Position numbers and translations under genes: made by a program. This document shows positions 1 through 8,005 of a DNA stretch of 64,000 nt, piece after piece (position 1 is the stretch's first letter; the number at the start of each line of letters is the position of its first letter). Below the pieces are notes generated by a model. That model did no database searches. It was not told the DNA's origin and saw nothing but the letters and a program-made list of their open reading frames with translations. Where the stretch lies: positions 4,673 to 68,672 of the forward strand of contig JBBIRB010000010.1 in assembly GCA_037442025.1 (NCBI GenBank), in the 5' to 3' direction. Source of the DNA: UBA2287 sp037442025. Lineage in GTDB: Bacteria; Bacteroidota; Bacteroidia; Bacteroidales; Tenuifilaceae.

Positions 1-266
1 ATGAGAATACTGGCGGCGGCTACCGCCGAAGCAACAAATAGTCGGATTCTTTTCGACCGCTTTTGTTGGGCATGCGCCCATTCCAGTTTCTTTCTCAGTT
101 CCCGTTCATCAGATCCTAGTATGGCTTCACGAAGATTACGGGAGAATTCAACCTTCATTTGCAGGTTCTTATTAACGGCAAGTTCCTTCTCGAACTCTTT
201 TAACTTTTCGCCATCCAGCCTACCAGTAATGTATTCGTCAATATATTTCGAAAGGTTCTTCTCCAT
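1..266 (-). CDS. Anti-sigma-factor-like membrane protein, truncated at window edge
   Basis: The gene starts with ATG at 266 and is still open at base 1, so only the first 88 codons are visible. It begins MEKNLSKYIDEYITGRLDGE, the N-terminal pattern of Bacteroidetes anti-sigma or sigma-regulatory proteins, and continues through a charged helix rich in E, K and R. At about residue 77 a hydrophobic stretch (LFVASAVAAASILI) starts, probably a transmembrane helix. It overlaps the 3' end of the upstream sigma-factor gene by 29 bp, so translation is probably coupled and the pair likely works as sigma plus membrane-held regulator. A TPR or other periplasmic domain may follow beyond the edge, by analogy with the gene at 1539. 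The anti-sigma role is inferred from architecture and neighbour. Confidence 0.6.
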   Translation of the reverse strand, partial: MEKNLSKYIDEYITGRLDGEKLKEFEKELAVNKNLQMKVEFSRNLREAILGSDERELRKKLEWAHAQQKRSKRIRLFVASAVAAASIL

Positions 267-843
267 AGCTGTTTATTATCTCATTGTAATTGGGATCGGT
301 TTTAATGCTTTTTACCAAATACTCCTTGCAAAGGTATTTTCGCCGTCGGGCATATTCCTCCGAAGAAAAGTTTAGCTCCCTGGCAATTTCAGCAAACGAT
401 TTGCCCGAGAAGAATGCCATCAGAACTTTTTGGCACTCCTGATGCAACTTATTGAAGTGATTTTGAAACAATCGCCTTTTTTGTCCCTCTAAATACTCAC
501 CCATAATTACGCGAGGATCATCCACAATTTCTATAACATCCACTTCTACTTCCACTCCTCTTTTACGGGCGTTTTCTCGCAAAAGGTTTTGCATAATTAT
601 TTTGCACATTCCAAAAAGATAGCTCTCAACCAATGTGTTTTCAGCAATCTCGCCCGCCTTCCCTTTCTTGTAAAGAATAATGATTGCTTCCTGAAAAATT
701 TCATTGGCCGTATCATAGTCCAATCCGCTGCGCAGCATAACCTTCTTAACGCGTGGAAAGATTTCTCGATACAGGTAATTGAGGACAGCCTGATTCTGAC
801 CTAAAATCCCTTTGAGCAATTCATTATTAGTAAACGCAGGCAT
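238..843 (-). CDS. ECF-type (sigma-70 family) RNA polymerase sigma factor
   Basis: A 201-residue protein with the two-domain layout of extracytoplasmic-function sigma factors. Region 2 lies around residues 25-90 (GLDYDTANEIFQEAIIILYK, close to the DAEDLxQExFxxxW core of the family). Region 4 lies around 135-180, where CQKVLMAFFSGKSFAEIARE is followed by a recognition helix rich in Arg and Lys. Such proteins direct RNA polymerase to a small stress or envelope regulon and are held by an anti-sigma factor. The downstream gene overlaps it by 29 bp and fits that role. The start at 843 is the first Met of a conserved-looking N terminus (MPAFTNNELLKGILGQNQAV). Family assignment is firm; the regulon is unknown. 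Confidence 0.85.
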   Translation of the reverse strand: MPAFTNNELLKGILGQNQAVLNYLYREIFPRVKKVMLRSGLDYDTANEIFQEAIIILYKKGKAGEIAENTLVESYLFGMCKIIMQNLLRENARKRGVEVEVDVIEIVDDPRVIMGEYLEGQKRRLFQNHFNKLHQECQKVLMAFFSGKSFAEIARELNFSSEEYARRRKYLCKEYLVKSIKTDPNYNEIINSYGEEPFEIY

Positions 844-1224
844 GAAGTTTAGTTGCTATTTGCAAATCTATTAAAAAAGCGCACAACGCAATGGTACTTG
901 GTGCTAAATGCTACCTAAAACAGTTCTTAGCATTGAATACCCCCTTATATGTTGAAAGCGCCATTACTGATTATTGGAAGAAGACTCTGCTTTGAAAATT
1001 TTCAGGTTTGAAATCGAGTTCCTGGGATAGATTTTATATGTCAGATAATCAGGAACATGAAAAATATTTGTAAAAAAAATTAAAAATAGTTCAAAAAAGC
1101 TTGTCACGAAATGGCATTTCCTACCACTATGGGTAGAGGGGGAGATGTTTTTTGTGCCTTTGGTTTGAGTTGAAAAAGGAAACAATAGAAAGAACCTATT
1201 TCATAACTAAAAAAATTGAATGCC
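844..1224. other. AT-rich divergent intergenic region
   Basis: About 380 bp between the leftward sigma-factor gene and the rightward small peptide gene at 1225. It must hold the two divergent promoters, but no clear TTTG/TAnnTTTG pair was recognised. A minus-strand open frame of 73 codons (964-1185) shows no recognisable protein features and is probably noise. No RNA gene, repeat or strong hairpin was seen. Confidence 0.4.
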
Positions 1225-1380
1225 ATGAGAACAAGTGTAAAAAAACTAAGCCTTGAACAATTCAAGGGAATGCTGGTAAACGCAGACTGCGAACTAACTA
1301 TTTCTGAAATGAATCGCTTGAGGGGCGGTGAAGATAATCAAGGCGATGACCCTGATAGGCCCATTTACATTAAAGAGTAG
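1225..1380 (+). CDS. Short double-glycine leader peptide (RiPP-precursor-like)
   Basis: ATG 1225 to TAG 1378-1380 encodes 51 residues. The N-terminal 35 residues form a leader-like segment (MRTSVKKLSLEQFKGMLVNA, then a stretch ending LTISEMNRLRGG). The tail EDNQGDDPDRPIYIKE follows. The LSxxExxxLRGG pattern matches the double-glycine leaders of Bacteroidetes natural-product precursors, which are cleaved after GG during export by C39-peptidase ABC transporters. The 16-residue tail is acidic and has no Cys, Ser or Thr, so it is not a lanthipeptide or thiopeptide core. A terminator follows at once, so the gene is probably monocistronic. No transporter, radical-SAM or other modifying enzyme is in the window. 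Product type is inferred. Confidence 0.55.
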   Translation: MRTSVKKLSLEQFKGMLVNADCELTISEMNRLRGGEDNQGDDPDRPIYIKE

Positions 1381-1405
1381 GCTGAAGCAATTAATGGAAG
1401 ATTTC

Positions 1406-1446
1406 GCCAGCAGCCCAATTAAGTCAGGCTGTTGGCTTAGTTTTTT
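1406..1446 (+). terminator. Rho-independent terminator after the double-glycine peptide gene
   Basis: A 10-bp inverted repeat (GCCAGCAGCC at 1406-1415 and GGCTGTTGGC at 1427-1436, one G-T/A-C discrepancy) is followed by TTAGTTTTTT. It lies 26 bp after the stop codon, which supports the 51-codon gene being a real, separately transcribed unit. Confidence 0.7.
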
Positions 1447-1538
1447 GAATGCTCTAACTGAAAAAGTAGTATAACCATTCATGGTTAGCGGATTGTGAAG
1501 ACATTGTAATGGACGTAGAATAAAATAAAATCAACTAA

Positions 1539-2279
1539 ATGGAAACAAAAATATTGATTGAAAGGTATTTGGACTCCGAAATGGCAGAAAGTGAAAAAAA
1601 TGCTTTGAGAGAAATTCTGAATGCCGATACTAGCCTAACAAAGGAATTATCTCTTAGAAAGGATATTAACGAGTTTCTGACCGATTCTCAAGCTATTGAG
1701 TTTAGAAATAAGTTGGCCCTAGCAAGTTTGGGTATTGAGAAAAGGGGAACGTGGAACTCAAAGCGAACGTTCTATGCAGCCGCAACTCTGGCAGGAATTG
1801 CAATTGGTGGCTGGGCCACTTTTAATAGCCTTACTCCTAATGTTACAGCTCTCGATCTTTATAAGCAGAATCTGAAACCCTACCCAACGGTTCAAATATC
1901 ACGTTTTGCGTTAACTCAAGCGCAAAGTTTAATGCTTCAACAGGCCCTGCAAAGCTATTCGGCATCCAACTTTTTTGAGGCATCGCAGCAGTTCGAGCAG
2001 ATTCTGCTAACCGATCCCCAATCGGTTTCGGTTAAGTTTTATTTGGGAATCAGCTATTTGTATCTCGAACAATTCGACAAATCGTTCACCCTTTTAAACG
2101 AAGTTTCCCAGTCCGAAACCCTTCTGTCGCAGCAGGCATATTGGTACCTTGGGTTAGGTTTTCTGGCACAGAGCAACGTTCAGCAGGCTGAATACCATTT
2201 TACAAAGGTTGAATTATTGGGTGGGAAACTTGCCGAAAGCGCATCTGAAATGAAGAGGAAACTGAAAAAGATTCATTAA
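1539..2279 (+). CDS. Anti-sigma-like membrane protein with C-terminal TPR repeats
   Basis: A 246-residue protein. It starts METKILIERYLDSEMAESEK, the same N-terminal style as the truncated anti-sigma-like gene at 1-266. A single transmembrane helix at about residues 76-95 (FYAAATLAGIAIGGWATF) follows. The C-terminal half (about 120-240) has TPR-like helices with repeated Y/F and small residues, for example FFEASQQFEQILLTDPQSVS and YLGISYLYLEQFDKSFTLLN. The predicted form is a cytoplasmic N-terminal segment with a periplasmic TPR domain. In Bacteroidetes such proteins often sit with ECF sigma factors, but here the adjacent sigma gene is divergent and has its own partner. The LytTR gene 12 bp downstream is probably co-transcribed. 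Confidence 0.6.
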   Translation: METKILIERYLDSEMAESEKNALREILNADTSLTKELSLRKDINEFLTDSQAIEFRNKLALASLGIEKRGTWNSKRTFYAAATLAGIAIGGWATFNSLTPNVTALDLYKQNLKPYPTVQISRFALTQAQSLMLQQALQSYSASNFFEASQQFEQILLTDPQSVSVKFYLGISYLYLEQFDKSFTLLNEVSQSETLLSQQAYWYLGLGFLAQSNVQQAEYHFTKVELLGGKLAESASEMKRKLKKIH

Positions 2280-2291
2280 TAACTTACTACA

Positions 2292-2753
2292 ATGAATAAT
2301 AGTGGCAATAACAGTTTGAAGGGATCGGAGCTAGAGCATTTCGATGAAGCAATGGATGCCCGTGAACGTACGTTTGCAGCCTATTTGGTTAACCAACGAC
2401 CCGACAGGATCTGCTTTGTTGAATCCGTTGGCGAAATGTTGCAGCTCGTTTTAACCGATGCCACCAATATTTGGGTTAGTACAACCCTTGCACAAATTTA
2501 TAAGCTATTGCCTAACGATAAGTTCTTTTTTTGTGGGGCTACTTATATAGTAAATGTCGATCATATATACGAGTTCTGGGTTTCGAACCAGGCAATGCTC
2601 GTAATGACATGCGGAAATGTACTTCCCGTGCCCATTACCGATGTACATCAACTTAAGGATTTGCTAAGTAAACGGTTTAACCGAACCTTCCCCAATGGGC
2701 ATAAGCCCAAGGGGAGCAAGCATATTGTGCCTCAGGTTCGCAATACTGTTTAA
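2292..2753 (+). CDS. LytTR-type DNA-binding protein
   Basis: A 153-residue protein whose residues about 35-135 match the LytTR domain. The strand pattern ICFVESVGEMLQLVLTD, the serine-threonine-leucine turn (WVSTTLAQIYKLLP) and the hallmark FFFCGATYIVNVDHIYEF (family consensus FxRxHrSyIVNldhI) are all recognisable. There is no receiver domain, so it is a stand-alone LytTR regulator, as is common in Bacteroidetes. Usual conserved basic residues at the Arg/His/Ser positions are replaced (FCGAT for FRVHRS), so DNA binding may be altered. It follows the TPR anti-sigma-like gene by 12 bp and probably shares its transcript. Confidence 0.65.
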   Translation: MNNSGNNSLKGSELEHFDEAMDARERTFAAYLVNQRPDRICFVESVGEMLQLVLTDATNIWVSTTLAQIYKLLPNDKFFFCGATYIVNVDHIYEFWVSNQAMLVMTCGNVLPVPITDVHQLKDLLSKRFNRTFPNGHKPKGSKHIVPQVRNTV

Positions 2754-2819
2754 GCAACAATGGATTTTTAATTCTTAACAAATATTTCGATTAATCTAGC
2801 CCTTTTAATGACTTGAATT

Positions 2820-3149
2820 ATGATTACAGTTTATAGAGATTTCAATTCAGAACTGAACGAGTGCTCCAACGGAAGTTGGCTTCAGCATTGGGAAAAATTT
2901 AGCGGGAAAAATGCCAGCTATTGTGCCAATTGCAATTGCCTGTACTCCGAAAATTTAGTAGGTGCAATTGTAACTTTGCGTACCCATAAGTCGGATCATT
3001 TTGTTGTCCCCCTTTGCCCATACCATTATTCCGAAACGGGATCAATTGATATATGCGATTCGTCGGTACTTGTGCTGGCAAAAAGAAAGCGGCCGCTAAG
3101 AAAGAGAAAGGAGCAAGAAATAGATGAGCTCTTTGCAATTCTGGTTTAA
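2820..3149 (+). CDS. Small putative zinc-binding protein, unknown function
   Basis: A 109-residue protein with a compact Cys/His set: CANCNCLY near residues 35-42 and VPLCPYHY near 71-78. This suggests a zinc-ribbon-like fold. The segment SWLQHWEKFSGKNASYCANC resembles a small Bacteroidetes family of unknown function that I recall only by its N-terminal motif. The tail is strongly basic (KRKRPLRKRKEQE), which would suit nucleic-acid binding. It sits 66 bp after the LytTR gene. Real gene likely from length, codon use and position; function unknown. Confidence 0.5.
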   Translation: MITVYRDFNSELNECSNGSWLQHWEKFSGKNASYCANCNCLYSENLVGAIVTLRTHKSDHFVVPLCPYHYSETGSIDICDSSVLVLAKRKRPLRKRKEQEIDELFAILV

Positions 3150-3288
3150 GTGTTCATTGTGTTTTCAATTGTATGTTAGCAACAGGGCGATACCGTTCCA
3201 CAGCAAAAGAGTTGCAAATTTGTCAATGCACAGCCCTACACAAATTTGTTACGCATTTGTTCTCGGCTAATTCGATAAAACAACAAAG

Positions 3289-3504
3289 ATGAAAAGGGAC
3301 TATTTGACTTATGCAAAGAGACTTGATTATTTGTTGGAACTAATAGAAAACGGGTGGATAAACACACCAAAACAAATAAGCGAAAAGTTTAGTTGCAGCG
3401 ATAAAACTGCTAGAAACATGATAAATAGGCTAAGAGAAAGAGGACATTGTATTGTTTACTGCAAGTTTTCGAATAAATATTTCCTCAAAACCTTCAGACG
3501 GTAA
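3289..3504 (+). CDS. Small helix-turn-helix protein
   Basis: A 71-residue protein. Residues about 8-66 fit a winged helix-turn-helix of the HTH_11/DeoR type: RLDYLLELIENGWINTPKQI, then SEKFSCSDKTARNMINRLRE, then a short wing ending YFLKTF. The recognition helix would be SDKTARNMINRLRE. It lacks any effector domain, so it is at most a small transcription regulator or an accessory DNA-binding protein. Its stop codon lies inside a perfect 18-bp hairpin. The cysteine-rich lipoprotein begins 66 bp after the stop and could be a target, but no evidence for this is visible. Confidence 0.55.
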   Translation: MKRDYLTYAKRLDYLLELIENGWINTPKQISEKFSCSDKTARNMINRLRERGHCIVYCKFSNKYFLKTFRR

Positions 3505-3527
3505 TTATTTTACCGTCTGAAGGTTTT
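3487..3527. terminator. Perfect 18-bp hairpin overlapping the HTH gene stop codon
   Basis: Arms 3487-3504 and 3510-3527 are exact reverse complements around a 5-nt loop (TTATT). The left arm contains the last codons and the TAA of the small HTH gene. The arm ends in TTTT followed by ACTTTG. It can act as a terminator on both strands because the stem is flanked by A4 and T4. Confidence 0.6.
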
Positions 3528-3570
3528 ACTTTGTAGTTGACACCTCAATTATTAATTAAAAATTACTAAA

Positions 3571-4482
3571 ATGCGAAAATTTAAGTTAAAGATTCTATTG
3601 CTAGCTTTAATTCTTGTTGCTGGTGCGTGTTCCGAAAAAGAATCATTTTTTTATAGATTCGACTCAACGGCTGAATTGCTTAAAAGTTTAAGTGCCGACC
3701 AAACTATATCATGGATGGTTAGGCTTCCCAGGGGCACAACCTTTAAAGCAGAAAATGGAATGGTTAATATTTATCTGCCTACAGGGTATAAGATGATGGG
3801 TTATGATGCCACTACAAACCAATTGGTTTCTGTTAAGGGTTACACTTGTACCTGTTCAGACGACACTAAAAAATGTCAATCTTTTGTAGCTGGCGATATG
3901 GTTGGCTGTGCTACCAGCCAAACAGATCCCTGCCCAAAATGTACAGGTACTAATTCCTCATTGGAGAAAAAGAGCATGCAACAATTCGACATGCTGTATT
4001 TAATTCACCCCGAGGAAGCAACAGAAGAAGAAAAGAGATGGGCCATGTCCTGGGAGTGCCTAATCCCAATTAGGCAAATCCGTTCAGTTAAGGAACTTAT
4101 TGAAATGCCTATGATTGATCAAACTGACTTGCATTCTGAAGTGTTTGTTAAAGCCCTTAAAACAGTCATAGAACATACTTTCCCTAATGGTTTTGAACCG
4201 GTTGAGTGTAATGTGATTCCAAAAGGAACTTCGCTTTTTGCCATGCAATATAATGGCAAAAAGTTCTTTCTGTTGGGGCCCTCGGAGGCAGCAACACCCG
4301 GTATTATAGAACTGCTCCCAATGTTTACTAATATTAAGAGCCTGAAAAATGATGAAGAGATGGATGCGGCTGGTAAGGTGTATTGCTCGGGTTGCAGTGG
4401 CAAATGTAAAGTTAAGTCTGATTATGGTGGGTTGTTAAAATACTGCGATGGTTGTCCAAGTGGCTGTACAATTCATTACTAA
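3571..4482 (+). CDS. Cysteine-rich lipoprotein with twin CX2CX3C motifs
   Basis: A 303-residue protein of unknown function. The N terminus is a lipoprotein signal with lipobox VAGAC (Cys20). Two cysteine clusters are visible. The first is C93, C95, C102, C113, C121 and C124 (CTCSDDTKKC, then GC and CPKC). The second, at the C terminus, is a duplicated CX2CX3C: C272/C275/C279 (CSGCSGKC) and C292/C295/C299 (CDGCPSGC), 12 residues apart. The region between them is an ordinary mixed alpha/beta sequence with two lone cysteines. The regular spacing suggests metal or cluster binding or a disulfide-rich knob on the outside of the inner or outer membrane. A strong terminator follows, so it is the last gene of its unit. 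Confidence 0.7.
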   Translation: MRKFKLKILLLALILVAGACSEKESFFYRFDSTAELLKSLSADQTISWMVRLPRGTTFKAENGMVNIYLPTGYKMMGYDATTNQLVSVKGYTCTCSDDTKKCQSFVAGDMVGCATSQTDPCPKCTGTNSSLEKKSMQQFDMLYLIHPEEATEEEKRWAMSWECLIPIRQIRSVKELIEMPMIDQTDLHSEVFVKALKTVIEHTFPNGFEPVECNVIPKGTSLFAMQYNGKKFFLLGPSEAATPGIIELLPMFTNIKSLKNDEEMDAAGKVYCSGCSGKCKVKSDYGGLLKYCDGCPSGCTIHY

Positions 4483-4508
4483 ACAATCTTAATGAAGTTT
4501 ATAATTTG

Positions 4509-4546
4509 CCCCTGAGTTTGTAGAAAAACCCAGGGGTTTTTGTTTT
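4509..4546 (+). terminator. Rho-independent terminator after the cysteine-rich lipoprotein
   Basis: The stem pairs CCCCTGAGTTT (4509-4519) with AAACCCAGGGG (4526-4536), with one internal A-C mismatch, and is followed by TTTTTGTTTTTT. Confidence 0.8.
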
Positions 4547-4613
4547 TTCGAAACAAACTACTTTTATTTTTTCATCTGTCCGGTTTTTAACCTGCCATTA
4601 AACTTAATTCTTT

Positions 4614-4621
4614 TAACTTTG
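4614..4621 (+). promoter_or_regulatory. Probable Bacteroidetes -7 element for the mfd transcript
   Basis: TAACTTTG matches the Bacteroidetes sigma-ABfr -7 consensus TAnnTTTG. It lies 27 bp before the mfd start codon. No good TTTG -33 element was found at the usual spacing, so the call rests on the -7 match alone. Confidence 0.4.
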
Positions 4622-4647
4622 CCGAGTTATTCCACCAGTTTGCATAA

Positions 4648-7600
4648 ATGTCGGCAACGCATTCGCTACAAGACCTTATACAATTTTTCAGTTCGCATCC
4701 GTTGGTTTGCGAGGTGGAGCAATTTATAAGGAGCACAAAATCCTTTAAGGTTCGTGTTAAGGGGCTTTCGGGTTCGGGCCTTTCGGTATTGGCCGCTACG
4801 GTTCGAAGCCAACTGAGAGTTCCCTTTATTTTTATTGCAAACGATAAGGAAGAGGCATCCTATCTTTACAACGATTTAAATCAACTTCTGGGCGAAAGCA
4901 ATTTATGCTACTTCCCCTCTTCCTTTAAAAGGGGCATTAATTATGCGCAGTTGCACCCCGACGCGCTCATTCAACGCACCGACACGCTAAACACTCTTGC
5001 CGACAAAAGCGATAATCCACTTATTATAGTAACCTACCCCGAAGCGTTGGGCGAGAAGGTGCTTTCGGGTGCTCAGTTAAATAAATGCTCCATGAAACTG
5101 TCGGTTGGCGAAAGGGTGTCGCTCGGTTTTGTAACGGAGTTCCTATACGAAGTGGGATTCGAGAGGGTCGATTTTGTTTATGAGCCAGGTCAGTTCGCTT
5201 TTCGTGGGGGCATAGTCGATATTTTTTCGTTTTCATCGTCTTTCCCCTACCGGGTCGATTTTTTTGGCGATGAAGTTGAATCCATTCGTTCCTTTGGCAT
5301 TGAGGATCAACTTTCCAGAGACTCATTCAACGAGATTACAATTATATCAAATACGCACGGCGAAGGGCTCAAGGGAAATCTGGTCCCTATTACTCATAGT
5401 ATTCCTGCCAATTCAATTGTTTGGGTTCGCGATGCCGACTTGCTACAATCGAGAATGAATGAACTGTTTTCGCAAGCTACAAACCTCAACGATGCTAGCG
5501 AAAAATTTGTGCAAGGAAGCGTAATACTCGATTGGTTAAGAGATGTAGCTGTTGTTGAGGTTGGTATTCGGCAGTTTTTTAACACATCAAAAACTTTTGA
5601 GTTTAGTACTAGTCCCCAAATTGCATTTCAAAAGAACTTCGAATTGCTCTCGCAAAGCATTATGGAGCATACCGTAAATGGATACAAAACCTTCATACTC
5701 GCACAGAATCAAGCACAGCATAGCAGGCTTAGTCATATCTTTCAATCAATAAACCCATCGGTAGGGTATACTCCAATAAACCATACAATCCACGAGGGTT
5801 TTATCGACCATACATTAAAAGTATGTATATACACCGATCATCAAATATTCGATCGTTACCACAAGTTCAAGGTAAAGCACGAACTTACGCATAGGGGAGC
5901 GGTTACCTTAAAAGAGCTGGTTAGCCTTCAGCATGGCGATTATGTTGTTCATATCGACCATGGTATTGGGCAGTTTGGTGGTTTAGTGAAAACAGAAGTA
6001 AATGGCAGAATTCAGGAAGCCGTAAGGCTTATTTATAAAGATGGCGATTCGCTGCTCGTGAGCATTCACAATCTGCATCGTATATCGAAGTATAGAGGGA
6101 AAGACTCCGAGCCTCCAAAGTCGCATAAGCTGGGGAGCGGTATATGGAATAGGGCAAAACAGTCGGCCAAAAAGAAAGTGAAGGATATTGCTCGCGAATT
6201 AATTGCATTGTACGCAAAGCGCAAAGCAGAGAGGGGGTTTGCTTTTTCGCCCGATTCCTATTTGCAGGAAGAATTGGAAGCTTCGTTCATTTACGAAGAT
6301 ACACCCGATCAGGTAAAAGCTACTGAAGCCATTAAGTTCGATATGCAAGCTACAATGCCCATGGACCGGCTAGTTTGTGGCGACGTTGGATTCGGTAAAA
6401 CCGAACTTGCCGTTAGGGCAGCCTTTAAGGCGGTTGCCGATAGCAAGCAGGTTGCAATTCTGGTTCCAACTACCATACTTGCACTGCAGCACTACCATAC
6501 TTTTTCCGATAGGCTAAGGGGTTTCCCTTGTTCCGTTGGATTTATAAGTAGAATGAAAACAGCCAAAGCCCAAAAGGAAACATTGGACCGTTTAGCCGAG
6601 GGCAAACTCGACATACTAATTGGTACGCATGCCCTACTAGGACAAGGGGTTAAATTTAAGGATTTGGGCCTCCTCATTGTCGACGAGGAGCAGAAGTTTG
6701 GTGTGGCTGCCAAGGAGAAACTAAAAAAAATGAAGCTCAATGTCGATACTTTAACCCTAACAGCAACGCCCATTCCTAGAACCCTGCAATTTTCGTTAAT
6801 GGGAGCCCGCGACCTTTCGGTGCTTAATACGCCACCTCCCAATAGGCACCCCATAATAACAGAACTGCACTCGTTTAATCACGATATTATTCGAGAAGCA
6901 ATTGAGTTTGAAGTGAACAGGGGAGGGCAAGTTTTCTTTGTGCACAACAGGGTGCAAAATATTGGCGAGGTGCAAGTTCTTATAAATCGTATTTGCCCAA
7001 AGGTGAAAACAATTGTGGCCCACGGCCAAATGGAACCCACCCAGCTCGAAAAGGCCATGATCGATTTTATCGACGGAAATTTCGACGTGCTCATATCAAC
7101 AACCATCATCGAGTCGGGGCTCGATATCCCCAATGCCAATACAATTATTATTAACAATGCCCATATGTTTGGGCTTAGCGATTTACACCAAATGCGAGGC
7201 CGGGTTGGCCGCTCGAATCGCAAAGCCTTTTGTTACCTTTTGGCGCCTCCGCTCGATGCTCTTACTCCCGAGGCACGCCGACGCCTGAAGGCCATTGAGG
7301 AGTTCTCAGAACTGGGTAGCGGCTTCAGCATCGCCATGCAGGATTTAGATATTCGCGGAGCAGGGAATTTGCTAGGGGGCGAGCAGAGTGGGTTCATAGC
7401 AGAAATTGGCTTCGAGGCGTACCACCGAATTCTCGACGAAGCCATTCAGGAACTGAAAGAGGAGGAATTTCACGATTTATTTTCTCAAGCAACCACGTCG
7501 AGTTCAAGCTGGAAGGGGAATGTTAGCGAATGCCATGTGGAGACCGATATGGAACTGCTAATCCCCGACAGCTACGTAAATAGCATTCCCGAGCGCATGA

Positions 7601-7989
7601 GGTTATATCGTGAAATTGACACAATAAAAACTCTCGATGAATTGGAACAATTCAAGGTTCGTTTGCGCGACAGGTTCGGTCATCCTCCCATACAGGTGGT
7701 TCAGCTGCTTAGTGTTGTTGAATTGAGGTGGCTGGCCATTTCAATTGGTATTGAGAAGATTCTTCTGAAAAACCAGGGTTTTTTGGCTTACTTTATTACC
7801 AATCAGCAGTCGGCTTTCTACAAATCCGATCTGTTTGCCTCAATTCTTGGTGCTATTCAGCAAGGTAAGGGCGTTTTCCAACTTCGCGAGGTGAAGGATA
7901 AGCTTACCCTTTCGGCAAAAAACGTTAAATCCATCGACGATGGATTAAGGCTGCTGCAACAATTGCAACCAACCTCCGTTAAAGAGTAA
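4648..7989 (+). CDS. mfd: Transcription-repair coupling factor Mfd
   Basis: A 1113-residue ATP-dependent translocase. It removes RNA polymerase stalled at lesions and recruits UvrA. The N-terminal UvrB-like part (about 1-340) is followed by the RNA-polymerase-interacting (CarD-like) domain near residues 415-480 (HGDYVVHIDHGIGQFGGL). The superfamily 2 helicase core includes Walker A GDVGFGKTE, DEEQKFG, TATPIPRTLQ, and the motif V/VI region STTIIESGLDIPN and QMRGRVGRS. The C-terminal TRCF domain runs to the end. Length is normal. It is the first gene of a rightward run that continues into coaX after only 16 bp. Confidence 0.97.
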   Translation: MSATHSLQDLIQFFSSHPLVCEVEQFIRSTKSFKVRVKGLSGSGLSVLAATVRSQLRVPFIFIANDKEEASYLYNDLNQLLGESNLCYFPSSFKRGINYAQLHPDALIQRTDTLNTLADKSDNPLIIVTYPEALGEKVLSGAQLNKCSMKLSVGERVSLGFVTEFLYEVGFERVDFVYEPGQFAFRGGIVDIFSFSSSFPYRVDFFGDEVESIRSFGIEDQLSRDSFNEITIISNTHGEGLKGNLVPITHSIPANSIVWVRDADLLQSRMNELFSQATNLNDASEKFVQGSVILDWLRDVAVVEVGIRQFFNTSKTFEFSTSPQIAFQKNFELLSQSIMEHTVNGYKTFILAQNQAQHSRLSHIFQSINPSVGYTPINHTIHEGFIDHTLKVCIYTDHQIFDRYHKFKVKHELTHRGAVTLKELVSLQHGDYVVHIDHGIGQFGGLVKTEVNGRIQEAVRLIYKDGDSLLVSIHNLHRISKYRGKDSEPPKSHKLGSGIWNRAKQSAKKKVKDIARELIALYAKRKAERGFAFSPDSYLQEELEASFIYEDTPDQVKATEAIKFDMQATMPMDRLVCGDVGFGKTELAVRAAFKAVADSKQVAILVPTTILALQHYHTFSDRLRGFPCSVGFISRMKTAKAQKETLDRLAEGKLDILIGTHALLGQGVKFKDLGLLIVDEEQKFGVAAKEKLKKMKLNVDTLTLTATPIPRTLQFSLMGARDLSVLNTPPPNRHPIITELHSFNHDIIREAIEFEVNRGGQVFFVHNRVQNIGEVQVLINRICPKVKTIVAHGQMEPTQLEKAMIDFIDGNFDVLISTTIIESGLDIPNANTIIINNAHMFGLSDLHQMRGRVGRSNRKAFCYLLAPPLDALTPEARRRLKAIEEFSELGSGFSIAMQDLDIRGAGNLLGGEQSGFIAEIGFEAYHRILDEAIQELKEEEFHDLFSQATTSSSSWKGNVSECHVETDMELLIPDSYVNSIPERMRLYREIDTIKTLDELEQFKVRLRDRFGHPPIQVVQLLSVVELRWLAISIGIEKILLKNQGFLAYFITNQQSAFYKSDLFASILGAIQQGKGVFQLREVKDKLTLSAKNVKSIDDGLRLLQQLQPTSVKE

Positions 7990-8005
7990 GTTAAATCCAA
8001 ATACA

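Noticed and set aside
964..1185. Minus-strand open frame of 73 codons in the divergent region
   Set aside because: Low-complexity, no signal or domain, and it lies where two promoters should be.
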